64,000 nucleotides of DNA, taken from positions 1,240,001 through 1,304,000 of the forward strand of contig CAWASG010000001.1 in assembly GCA_963784615.1 (NCBI GenBank), given 5' to 3'. Below are positions 16,371 to 24,603 of this stretch, piece after piece. This stretch comes from UBA11403 sp963784615 (GTDB lineage Bacteria > Pseudomonadota > Gammaproteobacteria > Legionellales > Legionellaceae). The notes beneath the pieces are model-generated. The model did not search any database, had not been told where the DNA came from, and worked only from the letters and a program-made list of their open reading frames with translations. A program made the position numbers and the translations under genes. Position 1 is the first letter of the stretch; every line of letters starts with the position of its first letter.

Positions 16371-17636
16371 TTAAACAGATGACTCGCTATAAACCGGAAA
16401 TTCTCGACATAACGCAATGACCTGCGCTCGCACGGCTTCAATCTTGTGCTCATCATCTAAATTATCCAATATATCCGCAATCCAGCCTGTAATGAGCTTG
16501 ATTTCTTTTTCTTTAAAGCCTCGCGTGGTGACGGCCGGTGTTCCCAAACGTAAGCCGCTGGTAACAAAAGGAGACAGTGGATCATTAGGAACTGAATTTT
16601 TATTCACGGTAATATAGGCGCGACTCAGGGCAGCATCGGCATCTTTACCTGTAATGTTTTTATTAATCAAATTCAGCAGCAATAAGTGATTTTCCGTACC
16701 ACCAGAAACAATATTGTAACCTCGCTCAACAAACACTTGGGCCATAATTTTAGCATTAATTAACACTTGCTGTTGATAGTCTTTAAATTCAGGTTGTAGC
16801 GCTTCAGCAAAAGCTACTGCTTTGGCGGCGATCACGTGCATTAATGGTCCGCCTTGCGTCCCTGGAAAAACGGCTGAGTTTAATTTTTTTTCAACAGTTT
16901 CATTGGCTTTCGCAAGAATTAACCCGCCACGCGGACCGCGCAGGGTTTTATGTGTTGTGGTGGTGACGACATCAGCATAAGGAATGGGGGAAGGATAAAG
17001 ACCCGCTGCAACCAAACCCGCTACATGCGCCATATCAGCCATGAGCCATGCACCTACGCGATCAGCAATTTGTCGAAATCGTGCCCAATCCAACACTTGA
17101 GAGTACGCTGAAAATCCCGCAATAATCATCTTGGGTTGATGCTCGATGGCTTGTGCTTCAAGCGCATCATAGTCAATCAATCCTGTGGTAGCGTCAATGC
17201 CATAATGGATAGCACGGTATAACTTACCAGAGAAATTAACCGATGAACCATGCGTTAGATGACCGCCATGCGGCAGAGCCATCCCCAGAATCAGATCGCC
17301 AGGTTCAAGCAAGGCCATCATTGCAGCTGCATTGGCCTGTGAGCCCGAGTGCGGTTGAACATTAACATAATCTGCACCAAACAATGCTTTTGCCCGATCA
17401 ATGGCCAAGCGTTCAGCAATATCGACGAATTCACAACCACCGTAATAACGTTTACCGGGGTATCCCTCAGCATATTTATTAGTCAGGATAGAGCCTTGTG
17501 CTTCTAATACACGAGGACTGACATAATTTTCTGAAGCGATGAGTTCAAGATGATTTTCCTGACGACAACGTTCATCAGCTATAGCTTGCCACAACTCATC
17601 ATCAAAGCCCTTAATCGTATCGTGCTGATCGTACAT
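16371..17636 (-). CDS. glyA: serine hydroxymethyltransferase
   Basis: PLP enzyme that converts serine and tetrahydrofolate to glycine and methylene-tetrahydrofolate. At 421 residues it is full length (E. coli 417). The PLP lysine lies in VVTTTTHKTLRGPRGG near residue 230; ELIASENYVSPRVLEAQGS and KRYYGGCEFVD near the N-terminus bind substrate and cofactor. It leads into nrdR 34 bases later. A palindromic repeat sits upstream at 17736-17812. Confidence 0.98.
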   Translation of the reverse strand: MYDQHDTIKGFDDELWQAIADERCRQENHLELIASENYVSPRVLEAQGSILTNKYAEGYPGKRYYGGCEFVDIAERLAIDRAKALFGADYVNVQPHSGSQANAAAMMALLEPGDLILGMALPHGGHLTHGSSVNFSGKLYRAIHYGIDATTGLIDYDALEAQAIEHQPKMIIAGFSAYSQVLDWARFRQIADRVGAWLMADMAHVAGLVAAGLYPSPIPYADVVTTTTHKTLRGPRGGLILAKANETVEKKLNSAVFPGTQGGPLMHVIAAKAVAFAEALQPEFKDYQQQVLINAKIMAQVFVERGYNIVSGGTENHLLLLNLINKNITGKDADAALSRAYITVNKNSVPNDPLSPFVTSGLRLGTPAVTTRGFKEKEIKLITGWIADILDNLDDEHKIEAVRAQVIALCREFPVYSESSV

Positions 17637-17735
17637 AACGAAATCCCCCGTAGAATCCTTTATTTTACCTAACTACTGTCATCCCGAGTAGCCCCAGTAC
17701 CTTCGGTACAAACAGCTGAAATGAACTTGCAGGTC

Positions 17736-17812
17736 GCGTCGTTGCGAGGCACGAAGCAATCCAGGGTACAAGGCTTCGAACCCCTGGATTGCTTCGTGCC
17801 TCGCAACGACGC
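17736..17812. repeat. GTCGTTGCGAGGCACGAAGC palindrome, copy 1
   Basis: Perfect 31-bp inverted arms (17736-17766 and 17782-17812) with a 15-base loop, upstream of glyA. It belongs to the widespread intergenic repeat type reading GTCGTTGCGAGG..AGCAATCCAGG. About 27 bases of flank beside it recur next to the second copy at 21806-21882, so the repeat unit is longer than the palindrome. Apart from this repeat I see nothing in the 253-base gap. Confidence 0.85.
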
Positions 17813-17889
17813 CTGATACAAGATTGCACATATTGTGAATACTCATTAGCCGTAGCCTTGGTGCAGCGGCTCATCCCAATCGGTTATTA

Positions 17890-18195
17890 TTATTTTACCA
17901 TTAAATCATTACGAACGTGTTTAACATTTTCTATACTTGCCGCAATTTCACCCGCTTTCTGTTGAGTGGTTGCATTATCAACCACACCACTCAGCAGCAC
18001 TTCATCCCTGTAGGTTATGACTTTAATAGAAAACCCCTGTGTGCCGAGTTTATCGATAAGCTTCGTTTTGACCTTTTTGGTCACAGCAGCACTATCTAAA
18101 TATTCAACGGTGTTTTCTGCTGATGGTTTGTCCACACAGGCCATAACAATAGCGCAGATAATCGTCAAAAAGCATATTTTAATGGGTTTAAGCAT
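17890..18195 (-). CDS. BON-domain lipoprotein
   Basis: A 101-residue protein with a lipoprotein signal (LTIICAIVMAC, cysteine 20) and one BON domain: VTKKVKTKLIDKLGTQGFSIKVITYRDEVLLSG.., closing ENVKHVRNDLMVK. BON domains occur in OsmY-like periplasmic proteins and are thought to contact membranes or phospholipids. It should be anchored to a membrane and face the periplasm. It is a single gene between glyA and a repeat region, with no sign of an operon. Confidence 0.85.
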   Translation of the reverse strand: MLKPIKICFLTIICAIVMACVDKPSAENTVEYLDSAAVTKKVKTKLIDKLGTQGFSIKVITYRDEVLLSGVVDNATTQQKAGEIAASIENVKHVRNDLMVK

Positions 18196-18291
18196 GTCAT
18201 TTACCTTAGTTCAAAATCATATTATTGGAAATTAAGTGGATAGATTAACATATTCTACCCACTCTCACAAAGTGAGGGGTCTAACTTGCTG

Positions 18292-18490
18292 CAGCAATTC
18301 CCGCCGTAAAAGTAGATGCTCAGTAGGAAAGCCCTCTTCCATTGATGGGAGAGGGTGCCCGACAGGGCGGGTGAGGGTAGTTTAAATCGTAATGTTTTCA
18401 TCTACCCTCATCCGCCCTGTCGGGCACCTTCTCCCGTCAACGGGAGAAGGAACTCCGTTGCTAGTGTTCGTTCTACGGCGGGAATCGCTG
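18292..18490. repeat. large compound palindrome (about 200 bp)
   Basis: Ends CAGCAATTCCCGCCGTA and the near-inverse TACGGCGGGAATCGCTG enclose inverse copies of a GGGAGAAGGTGCCCGACAGG-type repeat, a palindrome common in many bacterial genomes. The heptamer CTTGCTG flanks it at 18285-18291 and 18493-18499, perhaps a target duplication. This element makes up most of the gap between the BON lipoprotein gene and the tRNA gene. Confidence 0.7.
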
Positions 18491-18545
18491 AGCTTGCTGT
18501 ATTTTTATTGATTTATTATTCATAAAGTAATATGCTTCACGGCTT

Positions 18546-18633
18546 GGAGAGGTGGCCGAGTGGCTGAAGGCGCACGCCTGGAAAGTGTGTATACGGAAAC
18601 GTATCGAGGGTTCGAATCCCTCTCTCTCCGCCA
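18546..18633 (+). tRNA. tRNA-Ser (anticodon GGA)
   Basis: An 88-base class II tRNA with encoded CCA. The acceptor stem starts GGAGAGG, the anticodon loop is CTGGAAA, the long variable arm ATACGGAAACGTAT follows, then the T arm GAGGGTTCGAATCCCTC. Close in sequence to the E. coli tRNA-Ser that reads UCC/UCU. Confidence 0.97.
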
Positions 18634-18655
18634 GTTTACGCAATAACATTAAATT

Positions 18656-18741
18656 TCACCAGGGGTGCTGATTCTTATTGAATCGGCTGAGAAATACCCT
18701 TTAAACCTGATCTGGTTAACACCAGCGGAGGGAGTGTGAAG
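18656..18741 (+). ncRNA. TPP riboswitch (THI element)
   Basis: The conserved TPP aptamer blocks are present in order: GGGGTGCT, CTGAGAAATACCC, ACCTGATCTGGTTAACACC and AGCGGAGGGA. It begins 22 bases after the tRNA and 149 bases before thiE. Downstream, GAAGCAA (about 18738) can pair with TTGCTTC (about 18769), and the aptamer GGAGGGA could instead pair with TCCTCC near 18780, which suggests a switching fold. Bound TPP should lower expression of thiE-thiM-thiD-tenA. Confidence 0.95.
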
Positions 18742-18804
18742 CAAGATGCAATCTAAACGCATCCATATTGCTTCTCTATTTCCTCCTGTGAATTGAGACA
18801 ATAG

Positions 18805-19449
18805 ATGAGTCATTCTTTTTTAAAAATTACCCTGGTTACAAACCAAAACAAAACGCCTCTCAGTGACTATCTCGCATTGATTAAAACTTGCGCAGAAGCA
18901 GGCGTCACCGCCGTTCAGCTTCGAGACAAGCAATCGTCTTATCAAGACTGTCTTGCTTTTGGCAAAGCGTTAAAAACCGTTTTAGCACCGTTTTCTATTC
19001 CACTCATCATCAACGACAACATCGATTTGGCGATTGAACTTGATGCAGATGGTGTTCACTTAGGACAAACGGATGGTTGCCCCATCACAGCTCGACAACG
19101 CCTTGGTTCGCAGAAAATCATCGGCATTTCGATTGATTCCATTGAAAACCTGTTAATAGCCAATCAGCTCCCTATCGACTATGTAGGCATTGGTGCTATT
19201 TTCCCCACCTACAATAAAAACAACGTGGCAACGGTCTGGGGTCTTGAGGGCTTAAGCCACCTATCTTCTATTTCAAAACATCCGATTATAGCGATTGGCG
19301 GGATTAATGAATCGAATGCTGAAGACGTCATGCGTTCGGGTGCTCATGGTATCGCCGTCATCGGTGCTATTCATGATTCTGTTTGCCCAACAGACACTGT
19401 TAAGAAACTCCTATTGAAAATAGACCATCAAGGATCACGCCATGAATAA
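18805..19449 (+). CDS. thiE: thiamine-phosphate synthase
   Basis: Joins HMP pyrophosphate and thiazole phosphate to make TMP. The 214-residue TIM barrel has the family marks VTAVQLRDKQSSYQD near residue 36, IINDNIDLAIELDADGVHLGQTD near 71, and YVGIGAIFPTYNK near 130 (phosphate contacts). First gene after the TPP riboswitch; its end overlaps the thiM start by 8 bases. Confidence 0.97.
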   Translation: MSHSFLKITLVTNQNKTPLSDYLALIKTCAEAGVTAVQLRDKQSSYQDCLAFGKALKTVLAPFSIPLIINDNIDLAIELDADGVHLGQTDGCPITARQRLGSQKIIGISIDSIENLLIANQLPIDYVGIGAIFPTYNKNNVATVWGLEGLSHLSSISKHPIIAIGGINESNAEDVMRSGAHGIAVIGAIHDSVCPTDTVKKLLLKIDHQGSRHE

Positions 19450-20200
19450 CTTGATACGTGCTGCTAAAGCGGACATCAAAACATGTAAACCTATTATTTT
19501 ATGCCTGACCAACGTGGTCACCATGGATTTCATGGCGAACAGCCTGCTCGCACTCGGCGCGGCTCCCATCATGTCTTGTGATGACCGTGAACTTGAAGAA
19601 CTGATTACGATTTCCAATGCCGTCAATCTCAATATTGGCACGTTGGATGCCGCTTTTATTTCACGCTGCAAGAAAGCGGCTGAAATAGCCCACCGTCTTC
19701 ACAAACCCGTTATTCTTGATCCCGTTGGTGCGGGTGCAAGTCTCATCCGAACGCAAAGCGCTCGCGAATTAATGCCCTTTGCTGACATTATCCGAGGGAA
19801 TGCAAGTGAAATCATGGCGTTGCTGGATATGAAGATAGAAAGTGCAGGCGTTGAGTCCACTCAGACCACCTCCATGGCCAAAGACAGCGCCGATATGCTC
19901 GCACGTGAATTGAAAAACACAGTCGTCGTCAGTGGCAAAGAAGATTACATTACTGATGGCTTGCGGCAGGAATCATTGCACTTTGGCTCCCCTCTTATGC
20001 CGCTCGTAACCGGAATGGGCTGCACGCTAACAGCCGTTATCGCTGCATTCCGTGCGGTTGTCCCCGACTCATTTACAGCCGCCCGATTGGCCACCGCCTA
20101 TTTTGGATTATGCGGAAGTTTTGCCGAACAAAAAGCGGCATCGCCAAGCACTTTTCGCACGGCATTCATCGATGCACTCTACCATTTGGAATCATTATGA
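19442..20200 (+). CDS. thiM: hydroxyethylthiazole kinase
   Basis: Phosphorylates the thiazole alcohol THZ with ATP, a salvage step. The 252-residue ribokinase-fold protein has PIILCLTNVVTMDFMANSLLALGAAPIMS near the N-terminus, PVILDPVGAGAS near residue 92, IIRGNASEIMAL near 117, and the catalytic VTGMGCTLTAVIAAF near 193. It overlaps thiE by 8 bases and thiD by 4, so the operon is tightly coupled. Confidence 0.97.
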   Translation: MNNLIRAAKADIKTCKPIILCLTNVVTMDFMANSLLALGAAPIMSCDDRELEELITISNAVNLNIGTLDAAFISRCKKAAEIAHRLHKPVILDPVGAGASLIRTQSARELMPFADIIRGNASEIMALLDMKIESAGVESTQTTSMAKDSADMLARELKNTVVVSGKEDYITDGLRQESLHFGSPLMPLVTGMGCTLTAVIAAFRAVVPDSFTAARLATAYFGLCGSFAEQKAASPSTFRTAFIDALYHLESL

Positions 20201-20994
20201 AGAATACATGTCTTTCAATTGCAGGATTTGATGGCTCAGGCGGAGCAGGTCTTCAGGCTGATCTGAAAACATTTTCTGCATTAGGGTGTTATGGGATGAC
20301 CGTGCTAACAGCCCTTCCTGTGCAAAATACGTGTGGCGTGCGAAGCTGTTATGATATTCCACTCCAATGCATCGAAGAACAACTCCATGCCATTTTTGAC
20401 GACATCGTACCGAATAGCATTAAAATCGGCATGCTATTTTCTACGCCGATCATTGAACTGGTCGCGCAATTTCTCGCAAAGCATGCACTTGATATCCCGA
20501 TTATTCTTGATCCGGTCATGGTTGCCAAAAGCGGTCATCTATTATTACAGCCCGATGCGATTCATACGCTAAAAACACAACTCATCCCGCTGGCAACACT
20601 AATTACGCCGAATCTTCCCGAAGCCTATGCACTGATTCATCAAACCGATGATGTCCGTCAACTCGCGGAGCAATTACTTACGCTTGGATCAGAAGCCGTG
20701 CTCTTGAAGGGGGGGCATGCTGAAGGCGCTCAATCCAATGACGTGTTCCTCGACAAAACCGGTGCATATCACCTGCTTGAATCCCCACGGATTGAGTCTA
20801 ACAATACCCACGGCACGGGATGTACATTATCAGCAGCAATTTGCGCAGGTGTCGCACGAGGTTTATCTACGCTTGAAGCATGTCAAGCTGCAAAACGATA
20901 TTTAACCAATGCAATCCTGGCCTCTAAAGACAACAGCGTCGGTAAGGGCCATGGACCTGTTGATCATTTTTATCATATATGGCCGCATCTGTAG
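20197..20994 (+). CDS. thiD: hydroxymethylpyrimidine/phosphomethylpyrimidine kinase
   Basis: Two successive phosphorylations of HMP to HMP pyrophosphate. A 265-residue ribokinase-fold enzyme from the ATG at 20197, which overlaps the thiM stop (ATGA). Motifs: SIAGFDGSGGAGLQADLKTF at the start, IILDPVMVAKSG near residue 106, LITPNLPEAYAL near 135, and NTHGTGCTLSAAICAG near 205 with the catalytic Cys region. Confidence 0.97.
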   Translation: MKNTCLSIAGFDGSGGAGLQADLKTFSALGCYGMTVLTALPVQNTCGVRSCYDIPLQCIEEQLHAIFDDIVPNSIKIGMLFSTPIIELVAQFLAKHALDIPIILDPVMVAKSGHLLLQPDAIHTLKTQLIPLATLITPNLPEAYALIHQTDDVRQLAEQLLTLGSEAVLLKGGHAEGAQSNDVFLDKTGAYHLLESPRIESNNTHGTGCTLSAAICAGVARGLSTLEACQAAKRYLTNAILASKDNSVGKGHGPVDHFYHIWPHL

Positions 20995-21005
20995 GAGATA
21001 TTGAG

Positions 21006-21776
21006 ATGAAATTATCCGCAACAGCATGGGAGCGATCATTACCGGTTATTCATGCGATTAAAAAGCATCCGTTTAATCTGGAGTTGGGGAGTGGCTCATT
21101 ATGCCGTAATCGATTTGCATACTACATTGAACAAGATACGAAATATCTCGACCATTTTTCAAAATGCCACGCCATTCTTGCGGCTCGGGCACCAGCGACT
21201 CACAAACATACTTTTTTTCATTATGCTGATGAAGAATTCATGGAAGAGCAAGCGCAAGTACATGCGTTTTATCAACAACACTTCAACTTACGACAAACCA
21301 ACAAAACAACCCCGGCGACGATTGGGTATACCAATTATCTTTTACGCACAGTCTCTCGCGAGCCCTTTGAAATTGCAGTCGCTGCCGTCCTCCCTTGTTT
21401 TTGGATTTATAAAGAAGTGGGCTTATCCATCGCACAAGTCTCAAAAAGTGACAATCCTTATGCTCGTTGGATTGAAAACTATTCAAGACCTACGTTTGGT
21501 AACTCCACCAACGAAATGATCTCTGTATTTGACGAGATCAGTGCGTTCACAACAGAAGACGCTCATGCAAAAATGTTAACCGCTTTTCATACCAGCACAA
21601 AATGGGAATGGCGTTTTTGGAACGATGCTTATCAACAAACTGTAGTTAATCATCGTCAACGTAACATCTGTGATATTAACTCCGCACTAGATTCCCGCAA
21701 TGAAGAACGGAGCCTTGTTCCAACAAGTAAGCAAGAAATCGGTCTCAGTCATCGTTTCGCCATCCGCGCCCAATGA
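21006..21776 (+). CDS. tenA: thiaminase II/aminopyrimidine aminohydrolase TenA, with a repeat-encoded C-terminal tail
   Basis: TenA hydrolyses aminomethyl-pyrimidine breakdown products back to HMP, feeding ThiD. From the ATG at 21006 (AGGAGATATTGAG upstream) the product is 256 residues. The TenA fold covers roughly 1-215: YYIEQDTKYLDHFSKCHAIL, ANNED-type acidic stretch YADEEFMEEQ, CFWIYKEVG (catalytic Cys region) and WEWRFWNDAYQQ. Family members usually end near residue 220. The extra tail, including SHRFAIRAQ, is coded by the left arm of a palindromic repeat that seems to have inserted at the 3' end and supplied a new stop. Confidence 0.93.
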   Translation: MKLSATAWERSLPVIHAIKKHPFNLELGSGSLCRNRFAYYIEQDTKYLDHFSKCHAILAARAPATHKHTFFHYADEEFMEEQAQVHAFYQQHFNLRQTNKTTPATIGYTNYLLRTVSREPFEIAVAAVLPCFWIYKEVGLSIAQVSKSDNPYARWIENYSRPTFGNSTNEMISVFDEISAFTTEDAHAKMLTAFHTSTKWEWRFWNDAYQQTVVNHRQRNICDINSALDSRNEERSLVPTSKQEIGLSHRFAIRAQ

Positions 21777-21910
21777 ACTTCACAATATGTGCAATGTTGT
21801 ATCAGGCGTCGTTGCGAGGCACGAAGCAGTCCAGGGTTCGAAGCTCCGTACTCTGGATTGCCGCGCTTCGCTCGCAACGACGGATGGCGAAACGATGACT
21901 GAGGCCAAGA
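21735..21910. repeat. nested palindrome at the tenA 3' end (includes GTCGTTGCGAGG copy 2)
   Basis: The outer arms CAGTCATCGTTTCGCCATCCG (about 21747-21767) and its inverse (about 21882-21902) enclose an imperfect copy of the 17.7-kb palindrome at 21806-21882. TTCACAATATGTGCAAT before the inner repeat also recurs near 17830 in inverse orientation. It covers the last codons of tenA and most of the gap to the next gene. Confidence 0.75.
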
Positions 21911-22010
21911 AATCTCTATCACATGAGTTCAATTTTGATTTATGATAGACGGATATCTCAAAAACTAAAATCTATTGATAGGTACACCAATGGAATTTGT
22001 AGGTTGAAAA

Positions 22011-22502
22011 ATGGCACTATTAATCTCATTTGTTCTCAAAAATTTCGCTTTTGTAATGACGATCTTTGCTTTGTTGTTGGGTTTAGTTCGTATCGCTGAA
22101 TCAAAAGATCGCTCAAAATCAGACATTTTCTTAGGGTATTTGTTCTTTTTTGCAGTAGGATTATCTGGTATATGGGGATTTATTTTTCACGCCTTTTTTC
22201 CTGATATGGCAGCAACGTTCATCGGATGGCAAAACAGTCCATTTCAATTTGAGGTCGCCGTTGCTAATTTAGGCATGGGCGTGGTCGGTATTTTTGGCTT
22301 AAGCGCAACCAAGCCATATCGTATTGCCGGCATGCTTTTCACAGCTTGCTTTTTGTGGGGAGCGGCGTTCGGACATGTTGTGCAAATGTTGAAGTCGAGT
22401 AATTTTGCGCCAGGGAATGCCGGTTTAATTTTTTATAATGATCTATTACTGCCAGTATTGTTGATCGCGTTCTTACTGCAAAATCGTGACAAATCGCATT
22501 GA
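22011..22502 (+). CDS. DUF6790-like small membrane protein
   Basis: A 163-residue protein with four or five hydrophobic helices (about 8-26, 39-62, 84-97, 107-128 and 140-157). The stretches FHAFFPDMAATFIGWQNSPFQFEVAVANLGMG and FGHVVQML resemble DUF6790 proteins, small membrane proteins of unknown function. No ribosome site stands out before the ATG. It is a single gene between repeat-rich gaps. Confidence 0.7.
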   Translation: MALLISFVLKNFAFVMTIFALLLGLVRIAESKDRSKSDIFLGYLFFFAVGLSGIWGFIFHAFFPDMAATFIGWQNSPFQFEVAVANLGMGVVGIFGLSATKPYRIAGMLFTACFLWGAAFGHVVQMLKSSNFAPGNAGLIFYNDLLLPVLLIAFLLQNRDKSH

Positions 22503-22536
22503 TCTAACCTCGTGAAATCGGACACTGTTATATACA

Positions 22537-22590
22537 TTGTATCCTCTCGATATCGCAGGGCGCGGACTTTCGCTGCGATATAGGAGCCTA
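22537..22590. repeat. TTGTATCCTCTCGATATCG repeat, partial or diverged copy
   Basis: Begins TTGTATCCTCTCGATATCG, nearly identical to the ends of the MITE at 61116-61222, and folds back on CTGCGATATAGGAG. It lies at the 3' side between the membrane protein gene and the mnmC stop. No clear target duplication is seen. Confidence 0.6.
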
Positions 22591-22595
22591 TAAAG

Positions 22596-24590
22596 TTAGG
22601 TGCCATTTCCCCGTAAAATATTCCGGTGTAAAAAACGTGCTGGTGATACTGCTTGCACGAGATGTTGTGGTAAGGGGCTGGGCTCATGGTTGATTAAACT
22701 AGCCAAGTATTCTGCAGATAATGGAATTGTAGTTAATCCGCGTGCACCAAATCCTGAGGCGATATACAGTCCATTGAGATAGGCACCTCCTGAGGGAATC
22801 CATCGCTTAGCATCACCACTGAGAGAGGCGAATGTCTCGGAAAATAACGTTGCATCGGCAACTGGCCCGACGAAAGGCAGATGATCTATCGCTGCGCCGC
22901 GAACGGCGGCCCAATGGGACAATACCCTGTTAGACAGCTCAAGTTGCGCAGACAGGGTGTTTATTTTTGAATAATTCTCATCATCGTCGCTGGACAAACA
23001 CCCTGTGTCCTGAAAATCCTTCCCAAAGGTCGCGCCTATTGCATGAATCCCGTTGGTATGCGGCAATATATGGCCTTCTCCGCAGAGTGGAATCCGTAGT
23101 TCTCGGCTTTTTTGACTGGCTTGAATGCCTGTCATTTGTCCTCGTAGCGATTGAATATCCAGATGCTTCGTTTGGCTGAATCGATTGGCTGTATGGCCAT
23201 TGGCGATAACCACTACGGAGGCATCGTGCCCGGCAACATGCCAATGATCGGATGATATGTGTTCAAGTGACTGGACATCCGTATTGGGAAATAATTGAAT
23301 GCCTGGATGTTGAATCAATCGCTCACACAATGCTGGCGAGTCTATCCACCCTGCCATTGGAATAAAAATGCCGCCTGATGAAACGTCAACGCCTGATAAG
23401 TCAGAAGCCGTTGCTGCATCGACGCATTGACCCAACTCAGGATAGGCCAAGAGCCATGCGGCCAAATCTGCCTGCGTTTGCTCGGTTTTCTGTTCACGGA
23501 TTAATTGTAGAATTCCCGAAAAATCACCCACAGGCCAGCGTTTGATGTACTGTTGATAAAATCGTGAGGCATACAAAAAAGCGGATAACATCAACTCAGT
23601 GATCGGTGCGCGATAGGCTGATACATTCGGAAATAATATAGAACGATGGTTACCTGACGCACCCTGCCCAACAGTTGATTGCTGATCCAGCAAACGAACT
23701 TGCCACCCCCGCTGAGCTAGTGCATAAGCCGTAAAACAGCCTGACAGCCCCGCGCCGATAACGATGGCCTGTTGATGCTTGATGTGTTGTGGAAGGGCGA
23801 CATGCCAAGGTGTTTTGCGCTTTATTGATGTTTGGGTGGGTGGTGTGCCCACAAAGCCAACCAGCATCTCACGTTTTTTCCCATATCCTGGTCGTTTATT
23901 GACTTCAAACCCGGCCGAACGAAGTGCCTGTTTAACCATGCCGGCCGCCGAAAACGTACTGAACGTTGTCCCCTGCTTTGACAGCTGAAACAGGGTTGCA
24001 TAAAGAGCATCCGACCACATCTCCGGATTTTTATTGGGCGAAAAACCATCCAAAAACCAGGCATCAACATAATCTCGCCGCAATTCCTGTTCAAGTTTAA
24101 GATCACCACACAGTAACCTGTCTTGATAGCAACCCAGTGCATCCCCTAACATCAAATCCAGGGTCACTCGCCCTTCAGCAAAAATCAACCGATGATAGCC
24201 CGGGGTTAATACCGGATAAGCGTCCAAAAGTGCCGCAGCATAATCGGCCAACGTCGGCCATAATGCGAGACATTGCTGTAGATCGGACAACGATAAAGGA
24301 TGTTTTTCACAACTGATAAAATGCAATCGAGCATCAGGCGGGGCGACCCGATCCCAAACCGACCAGGCCAATAAAAAATTTAAACCGGTGCCAAATCCCG
24401 TTTCACCGATGACAAAGCGTGGAGAAGATAGCGCCTGCCAACGTTCAACGAGCCGATTGCCTTCAATAAACACGTGCATAGCTTCCTGCAGTCCATTATC
24501 TACAGAAAAATAGATATCTTCATATGCATTGGCATAAGGCAAACCATCTACCCATGTGATGACTGCGGTCTGAATCGGCTCAAATGGCAT
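22596..24590 (-). CDS. mnmC: bifunctional tRNA mnm5U34 methyltransferase/oxidoreductase
   Basis: Completes 5-methylaminomethyl-2-thiouridine at tRNA position 34: the FAD domain removes the carboxymethyl group and the SAM domain methylates. About 664 residues, as in E. coli. The N-terminal methyltransferase shows FVIGETGFGTGLNFLLAW near residue 60 and DAWFLDGFSPNKNPEMW near 175; the C-terminal oxidase starts with the dinucleotide fold AIVIGAGLSGCFTAYALAQRG near 275. A GTG two codons upstream is possible, but the ATG at 24590 gives MPFEPIQTA. It sits just after putA on the same strand (13 bases). Confidence 0.96.
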   Translation of the reverse strand: MPFEPIQTAVITWVDGLPYANAYEDIYFSVDNGLQEAMHVFIEGNRLVERWQALSSPRFVIGETGFGTGLNFLLAWSVWDRVAPPDARLHFISCEKHPLSLSDLQQCLALWPTLADYAAALLDAYPVLTPGYHRLIFAEGRVTLDLMLGDALGCYQDRLLCGDLKLEQELRRDYVDAWFLDGFSPNKNPEMWSDALYATLFQLSKQGTTFSTFSAAGMVKQALRSAGFEVNKRPGYGKKREMLVGFVGTPPTQTSIKRKTPWHVALPQHIKHQQAIVIGAGLSGCFTAYALAQRGWQVRLLDQQSTVGQGASGNHRSILFPNVSAYRAPITELMLSAFLYASRFYQQYIKRWPVGDFSGILQLIREQKTEQTQADLAAWLLAYPELGQCVDAATASDLSGVDVSSGGIFIPMAGWIDSPALCERLIQHPGIQLFPNTDVQSLEHISSDHWHVAGHDASVVVIANGHTANRFSQTKHLDIQSLRGQMTGIQASQKSRELRIPLCGEGHILPHTNGIHAIGATFGKDFQDTGCLSSDDDENYSKINTLSAQLELSNRVLSHWAAVRGAAIDHLPFVGPVADATLFSETFASLSGDAKRWIPSGGAYLNGLYIASGFGARGLTTIPLSAEYLASLINHEPSPLPQHLVQAVSPARFLHRNILRGNGT

Positions 24591-24603
24591 ACTCACGAGC
24601 TAT

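Noticed and set aside
17665..17874. A 69-codon minus-strand frame upstream of glyA
   Set aside because: It lies almost wholly in the 17736-17812 palindrome and shows no protein features.
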